NCBI GenBank assembly: GCA_903938075.1
Contig: CAJABS010000187.1
Coordinates: forward strand, 1 to 18,896
From: an uncultured Chloroflexota bacterium
GTDB lineage: Bacteria > Chloroflexota > Limnocylindria > Limnocylindrales > Limnocylindraceae
DNA: 18,896 bases
Reading direction: 5' to 3'
Part shown: positions 14,158 to 18,896 of the stretch, one piece after another
Position numbering within the stretch: the stretch's first letter is position 1
How the letters are laid out: each line of letters begins with the position of its first letter
Program-made: the position numbers and the translations under genes
The notes under the pieces: model-generated
Told to the model about the DNA's origin: nothing
The model's input: only the letters and a program-made list of their open reading frames with translations
Databases searched by the model: none

Positions 14158-17100
14158 ATGGATCGCGTCCTTCGCGTTGACCTAGGAGACGCTGGGCTCG
14201 TCGACCGACTACAAAAGTCGGTCGACGGCTCATCGCCCGGTGGTATCCGAGAACTCGGCAGAGTTCTCGGTGCCGATGGTTCAGATGGTCAGGTGTTGAG
14301 CCTGCCCATTCGACTTCTGATCCTTGATCCGCGCTCTGTGGGTAAGGGCCAACGTCTCGCTGAATCTGTTGTCGCGCGACTTTTGGAGATTGATCCGCCA
14401 GTTCGGGCACTCGTGATGCTGGTGCCAGCGGGCGAGGAGCGAACCGAACATCTCGGTGACCGAACTCTTCCAGGTCTCTACAGCTTTCCGCATGTGAAGG
14501 TGGTTGACCTTCGTGGTGATCGAATTACCAGCGTGCGTGAGGGCGACATTGCCCAGAACACGGAATACCCCGCCGCCGATCGCTGGGCAGATGACTACCG
14601 CTCTGATGCACAAGAGATGTTGCTTGACTGTGAAACGTTTGACCGCGTCTGGGAGACGATCGAAGCGGGCAAAGTGTCTGCGCTTGGCCTGCGTGTCGCC
14701 GGTCTTGGTGCAGGGCGCGAGCGTGCGGTTGCCGACACCGCGATTCGTCTCGCGAGCGAGATTGATCCGATGCGCGAGCCCGCCACTGGCTCAGAGCTAC
14801 CTGACCGATGGGAGATTGAGGAGCAGTTGCTCCCCGTCAGCCTCGATGATGTGCGCCAGCTCGCCCAAGATGAAGAGATGAACCGACTCCCGGCCGGAGT
14901 AGGCGCAATCGCCAGGGTTCGCAGTGTCTTCTTTACATCCGTCCTACGACCGAGCCCGAAGCGCTACAACGAGGTATTCGTTGCAATCGGACGGCGCCTT
15001 ATTGAACGCCCCCCAGTGCTCGCCAAGGTGCTCACCGAGAGCCAAAGCCTCGACGAGGCGGGAGAGATTCGCATCAACCCCCTTGGGGCTGCAGATCTCG
15101 ACGCAGAGCTCGGGGGCAAGGTGGTCTACGGCGACAGTTATGCCGAACAGTACGCAGCGGGGCGAGATGCCTCATTCCAGGTTGAGGCTCTTGTACGAAA
15201 GGCTGTTGAATACATCGGTCGCGGAATTGCAGCAGCCATCCCAGCCCGATGGCTCAAGCAAGATCATGAGGCTGTAGCTCCAGTTGGCCCAATGGAGGCT
15301 GTTGAGTACATCCTCAATCGAGAGCAACCCTGGCACCGGGCTGCCGAGAAGACGAAGGCCGACATTCCACAGGGAGGTTGGTCTGCCGGTCGGGAGATGA
15401 AGTCGGGCTTCATTGTTGCCGGCCTGATGGTGGCCTTGAGCGCCTGGCTTGAGGCTGGCCTCACCTCCGTGCCACTCCTCTCATACGTGTCGCTCTTCGG
15501 CGGAATTGCTGCTGCATTCCTTCTTCCGCGGTCAGTGCGCTACCGCGTGGAGCCGTACCTACTTGTGTGGGGGATCGTCGGCTTCACCGCCGCGCGGTTC
15601 CTGCTCGACACCAACACGCTCAACCCGGTGCGGATCATCGCGCAAACGATTGGCCTCCTCCCGCTCGAGGCGCTATTAGGGTTTGTGATCAGCGTGATGG
15701 CAGGACTCGCTGCTGTCTCTGTGGGAGCAGCGCTAATTCCTCTTGAGCGTGCAGCCGAGAGCGTCCTCCCTGAGATCATCACCAAGATCATCAAGTTCAT
15801 TTTTGGAAATCTCTCACGCATCCTTTACTTCATTGGGGCGTTCGCATTCCTCTACTTCGTCTTTGCTGGCTTTACGCCAGAAATTTGGATGGTCGGATGG
15901 CCGCAGGATGGAATGCTCGAACAACCAGCACGTGTCGGCCTCGCACTCCTCTTCGCTTTCGTCGTCACTCGAATTGGGCCAATCCTGCCGTTGGGCGTTG
16001 GCGGCGCCCTCTGGCTGCTCAACCCATGGTCGGGCGCGCCTACGGCGGCGCCGCACCTTCCCAACATTGAACTTGAACCTATCTGGCGATTCCTGATCTC
16101 TTTGATTCCTGCGCTGCTGCTTGGTCGCACTGCAATCTCGTGGGTTGGCGGCCTCTCCGTTCCAAAGCTCTCCGATTGGGTCGCGAACATTGAGGTGGTC
16201 AGCCCAAGCGACCGACCCCGACTCAACCCCGATCATGACGAGCGAGAGCGCCTCGCCCCTCGCTGGATTGCGCCGGATGAGGACCACTCTGTGGAGCGTG
16301 CGTGCGTGCGCGCCGCTGACGAAGGATGGGAGAAGGATCGCGAGTGGGTTGCACTGAAGAAGTGCGCCAAGCACTCAATGGTGCGTGTCGTTGAAAAGCC
16401 GGTAGATGACCCGGCGTTCGACGGTGTGGTCTTTGAAGACGAAAACGGGAATCCTATTGGTGCCAAGCCTGAGGCCTCGGATCCAGTTGAGGAAGCAGCT
16501 GCTGACGAGGCTGTGCGAGTTGAGGAGATTCTCGCTGCAGCGGAGCCAGAGCCTGAAGAGAAAAAAGCGATGGCCGCGATTCCCGCAAAGAAGGGTCGCA
16601 AGCCAGCGGTGAGCACCGACGTGGTTCCAGAAGAGACAGAGTTGGCGCCTACCCCCGAAGCGGTGGATGCGGACGCTGCTGTCGACATTGAAGATGAAGA
16701 TGTCAATGAAACGGAAGTGGCTGAGAAGGAAGAGGCCGAAGACGAAGCCGAAGAAGCCGAGGACGAAGTAGAAGAAGCCCCAAGGCCAGCGGCACCGAAG
16801 TTTGTACTTCTGAAGTGGCGCAATGCGCAGCTCTACCCAACACGCGAGGCGTGGCGCGTTCCTGAGTCGCTCAGCATCATCCTTGGCTCGCCAGTGTGGG
16901 CGACGCGCTGGGGTGCCGCTCTATTCCTTTCCGCCGCTGCAATTGTTCTTGGACTTGCTGGTGCGCAGCTGATTATTGAGTTCCTCCATTGGATGAACAT
17001 CATTGAGGAGTACCCAATCAAGATTGGTCCAGGCGGCATCTCTGAAGAGATGGCCTCGTTCTCCCGCCTCATGTGGGGCCTTGCATTCGCGGGAATTGTG

Positions 17101-18012
17101 CCGTACCTCGCCGCATCCTATTTCGTAGCGGGACGCATGCGCGCCTGGATTGACAAGGCGGGCTATTCGGCAGCCGCACGGGCTCTCGCCCGCATGGAGG
17201 CAGTTGCTCGCCTCGCCGCCATTCAAGAGGTTGCTCGCTTCGCCATCCGCCGCGAATACGCCCGCACCACCGCGCAGGCGGCGTCGCTCGTCCAAGAGGC
17301 CGCCGCTTCCGGATCCACTACGGCTCGTGAGTTTGGTGAGGAGCTGGCACAGCGCTCAGAGCGCCCGAAGCCGCTCTCGGGGCGTGATCCGATCGCACCG
17401 CACCGCGAGCTTGTTGGCACAGAGCGTGACCTTCCTGGCACCGATGCCTCTGGTATCTATCGCGTCTATCCGAAGTACATCGCCACCCTTCGACGCATCT
17501 TTGCGGGCGCCCTCGACATTCAGGTACAAGAGCGATTCGCACGTATGCGTGGCGAGTTCTTCGACGAGACAAACACGTTGATTCGCGAGGGCGTGGTGAT
17601 CGCCCTGCGTGACCGCCTCAATCGAATCCTGCAGCGCGGCCTCGTAGTGGGCGAGATGAAAGAGGCGGGCCGTGATGTTGGCGTAGAGATCGCCGAAGAG
17701 CTCTGGTCCGATAAGCGCGTGCGAGATGCGGCGCTCATTGCCCTGACTGTGAAGCCGACCGATGCCATCTCTCATCTGCTCTCTCCGGGCCAGGCCCGCA
17801 TGCTTGACCAGGGCAGCACGCAGTTCGTTGTGCTTCCGCAGCCACTCTCTAAGTCACGAGACCAGTTGGTCGATGCCAAGATTGGCAAGATCATCATCTC
17901 AACAGGGCTAGAGGCCGCTGCCGTCATCCGCGTCACCCCATTTGCAGAGGGCTATTACGACTTCGGTGATGTTCGTGGGCCAGTTGGTACCGAGGACTCC
18001 AATGCGGCCTGA
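14158..18012 (+). CDS. Large polytopic membrane protein with acidic linker, unrecognised family
   Basis: AAGAGGG precedes the ATG by 3 nt and overlaps the end of the tubulin-like gene. The 1284-aa product has five parts. Residues 1-410 are soluble, with a beta-alpha look (PIRLLILDPRS near 50-60, ALVMLVP near 84-90). Residues 413-665 form a cluster of about 7-8 membrane helices. Residues 690-880 are hydrophilic and include a very acidic Glu/Asp/Ala tract (835-875). Two more membrane helices lie at 917-940 and 968-992. Residues 993-1284 are helical and soluble, with an Ala/Arg-rich coiled coil at 1002-1065. No transporter, kinase, protease or NTPase motif was found. Only three cysteines are present. 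It is probably the membrane platform for the tubulin-like protein, the acidic linker facing the cytoplasm. Function unknown. Confidence 0.92.
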   Translation: MDRVLRVDLGDAGLVDRLQKSVDGSSPGGIRELGRVLGADGSDGQVLSLPIRLLILDPRSVGKGQRLAESVVARLLEIDPPVRALVMLVPAGEERTEHLGDRTLPGLYSFPHVKVVDLRGDRITSVREGDIAQNTEYPAADRWADDYRSDAQEMLLDCETFDRVWETIEAGKVSALGLRVAGLGAGRERAVADTAIRLASEIDPMREPATGSELPDRWEIEEQLLPVSLDDVRQLAQDEEMNRLPAGVGAIARVRSVFFTSVLRPSPKRYNEVFVAIGRRLIERPPVLAKVLTESQSLDEAGEIRINPLGAADLDAELGGKVVYGDSYAEQYAAGRDASFQVEALVRKAVEYIGRGIAAAIPARWLKQDHEAVAPVGPMEAVEYILNREQPWHRAAEKTKADIPQGGWSAGREMKSGFIVAGLMVALSAWLEAGLTSVPLLSYVSLFGGIAAAFLLPRSVRYRVEPYLLVWGIVGFTAARFLLDTNTLNPVRIIAQTIGLLPLEALLGFVISVMAGLAAVSVGAALIPLERAAESVLPEIITKIIKFIFGNLSRILYFIGAFAFLYFVFAGFTPEIWMVGWPQDGMLEQPARVGLALLFAFVVTRIGPILPLGVGGALWLLNPWSGAPTAAPHLPNIELEPIWRFLISLIPALLLGRTAISWVGGLSVPKLSDWVANIEVVSPSDRPRLNPDHDERERLAPRWIAPDEDHSVERACVRAADEGWEKDREWVALKKCAKHSMVRVVEKPVDDPAFDGVVFEDENGNPIGAKPEASDPVEEAAADEAVRVEEILAAAEPEPEEKKAMAAIPAKKGRKPAVSTDVVPEETELAPTPEAVDADAAVDIEDEDVNETEVAEKEEAEDEAEEAEDEVEEAPRPAAPKFVLLKWRNAQLYPTREAWRVPESLSIILGSPVWATRWGAALFLSAAAIVLGLAGAQLIIEFLHWMNIIEEYPIKIGPGGISEEMASFSRLMWGLAFAGIVPYLAASYFVAGRMRAWIDKAGYSAAARALARMEAVARLAAIQEVARFAIRREYARTTAQAASLVQEAAASGSTTAREFGEELAQRSERPKPLSGRDPIAPHRELVGTERDLPGTDASGIYRVYPKYIATLRRIFAGALDIQVQERFARMRGEFFDETNTLIREGVVIALRDRLNRILQRGLVVGEMKEAGRDVGVEIAEELWSDKRVRDAALIALTVKPTDAISHLLSPGQARMLDQGSTQFVVLPQPLSKSRDQLVDAKIGKIIISTGLEAAAVIRVTPFAEGYYDFGDVRGPVGTEDSNAA

Positions 18013-18250
18013 GGTAGTTGACCCTTGGGGCGACATCCAATCGACACGGGGCTGCGGCATTGGCTCAGAAAATGCCGGAAAAACTGTTGAGCCCGTGCTG
18101 CAAAGCCATCATCTCTTCATGCGTGTGGCAATCACTGTTGCCCTGCTGGTGCTCCTTGTGCCGGTCGCGATAGAGGTGGCGAAGTGGTCTTGGAGCTACG
18201 TGCGTGAAGGGTGGGAAACCATCTCGCTGCTTCTGCGCAGCATGCGCTAA
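18002..18250 (+). CDS. Small single-pass membrane protein, 82 aa, coupled to the operon
   Basis: The ATG at 18002 lies inside the end of the 1284-aa gene (11-nt overlap in another frame), so translation is probably coupled; the frame is open further upstream but only as overlap. The product starts MRPEVVDPWGDIQ, has one hydrophobic helix (about 41-59, RVAITVALLVLLVPVAIEV) and ends in an amphipathic Trp-rich segment (KWSWSYVREGWETISLLLRS). No homologous family is recognised. The overlap and orientation mark it as a fourth component of the VWA/tubulin-like system. The stop TAA overlaps the stop of the convergent metalloprotease gene. Confidence 0.75.
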   Translation: MRPEVVDPWGDIQSTRGCGIGSENAGKTVEPVLQSHHLFMRVAITVALLVLLVPVAIEVAKWSWSYVREGWETISLLLRSMR

Positions 18251-18896
18251 GGGAAGATCGCGAACTCGCTCCCCCAAACCTCATTGCGCGTCACGGAGAC
18301 GACCCAGCCTGAGGCTTCGAGATACTCACCGACCCCCAGGAGCACATCGCTCATTGTCTGGTTGGTGAATTCACCCAGCACCTTGATCGGACCTTTTGCG
18401 GATTCAACGCGTGTGTCAACGATGTACACCAACACCCCAGATGTTGGCAGCTTTCGATCCATGCCCACCGGATGTCGGCTCTCCATCACGAGTGCTCGCG
18501 TTGCGCTCAAGGGAACTACAGCGAGTAGCGAGCCTGTGCCTGACTGAATTGGCGAGAGGGTGATTCGATTCTCCGCTGTCGGCTTGACGCAGACCACGGA
18601 CTCGTCACTGATCCAACCAAGTCGCCAGCGATTCCATCCCAACATGCTTGGCGCGAGCGACGATGTGCTCGAGACGCTCATAAGGTCAAAGTCACCAACG
18701 TACGGGCTATAGGAGTCGGGCTTCGGGTCATAGAGGTCCGCGAGCCCAAGGACGTGACCGAATTCGTGTGTAACGGTCATGGCATCCCAATCATCGATCC
18801 ACCATCCGCCTCCCGTCACGATTACTGAGTCAATGCTGGAGCGTTCTTTTGTCGGAAGGGAGTCAACGAGCGGCTGAGCGTAGTCACCAGAGATAC
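18247..18896 (-). CDS. M6-like (immune inhibitor A-type) zinc metalloprotease, 5' truncated
   Basis: The frame runs to the window edge without a stop; the GTG at 18819 is only an internal candidate, since coding-like sequence (DYAQPLVDSLP, SIDSVIVTGGGWW) continues upstream. HEFGH at 18768-18754 is the zinc-binding HExxH motif, followed by the VLGLADLYD context that is characteristic of M6 peptidases. GDFDLMS, about 20 residues later, is the Met-containing turn, and a W-x-RWRLGW stretch follows. The C-terminal 110 residues are beta-rich. Such enzymes are normally secreted; the signal peptide would be outside the window. It is convergent with the operon and shares a 4-bp overlap of the stop codons, so there is no evidence that they act together. 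Confidence 0.85.
   Translation of the reverse strand, partial: ISGDYAQPLVDSLPTKERSSIDSVIVTGGGWWIDDWDAMTVTHEFGHVLGLADLYDPKPDSYSPYVGDFDLMSVSSTSSLAPSMLGWNRWRLGWISDESVVCVKPTAENRITLSPIQSGTGSLLAVVPLSATRALVMESRHPVGMDRKLPTSGVLVYIVDTRVESAKGPIKVLGEFTNQTMSDVLLGVGEYLEASGWVVSVTRNEVWGSEFAIFP

Noticed and set aside
15814..16374. 186-aa minus-strand frame
   Set aside because: It is antisense within membrane-helix coding sequence and shows no protein-like motif.
16233..16823. Ser/Ala-rich 196-aa minus-strand frame
   Set aside because: It is the complement of the Glu/Asp/Ala-rich linker of the 1284-aa protein, and the low complexity explains the long open frame.
17942..18001. Earlier ATG for the 82-aa protein
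   Set aside because: It would extend the overlap with the 1284-aa gene to 71 nt with an N-terminus that is just a shadow of that gene.

Overview
This 18.9 kb window comes from a moderately GC-rich bacterial chromosome. A sortase-like C-terminal signal, a Pro-Thr (PT) repeat linker in a secreted protein and several apparently leaderless TANNNT promoters suggest a monoderm such as a Chloroflexota (Limnocylindria-like) or Actinomycetota lineage. This is an inference: there is no rRNA or other decisive marker. No tRNA, rRNA, CRISPR array or insertion sequence was seen.

Region 1 (1-3760) looks like a DNA modification/defence locus, cut by the window edge. Four tightly packed plus-strand genes are a truncated beta-rich protein, two unrecognised proteins (the second resembling DUF6339) and a Vsr-type endonuclease. 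They converge on a complete C5-cytosine DNA methyltransferase on the minus strand.

Region 2 (3760-5940) starts with a 193-bp intergenic stretch holding a strong plus-strand promoter. An 8-bp-arm inverted repeat brackets its -35 hexamer exactly. The promoter drives a 334-aa protein with a histone-H1-like basic linker, a coiled coil and a possible HEPN-like C-terminal domain. On the minus strand follow a stand-alone HRDC-domain protein and a small PD-(D/E)XK-like nuclease.

Region 3 (5939-9143) is housekeeping and envelope, all on the minus strand: trpS (coupled by TGATG to the small nuclease), a terminator, a multi-pass membrane protein, and a secreted beta-propeller-like protein with an LPSTN sorting-like tail. 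The trpS start is anomalous: a conserved-looking leaderless promoter points to AGG instead of ATG.

Region 4 (9341-18250) is the most interesting part: a four-gene plus-strand operon. It encodes (i) a secreted, membrane-anchored von Willebrand factor A (VWA) protein, (ii) a 1087-aa tubulin/FtsZ-superfamily protein of the Tubulin_2 type, (iii) a 1284-aa polytopic membrane protein of no family I recognise, with a long acidic linker, and (iv) an 82-aa single-pass protein whose start overlaps the previous stop. A tubulin-like GTPase linked to VWA and membrane proteins recalls a membrane-remodelling system predicted by Makarova and Koonin (2010). The large membrane subunit and the small subunit here look undescribed. 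The window ends in a convergent, truncated M6-like zinc metalloprotease gene.
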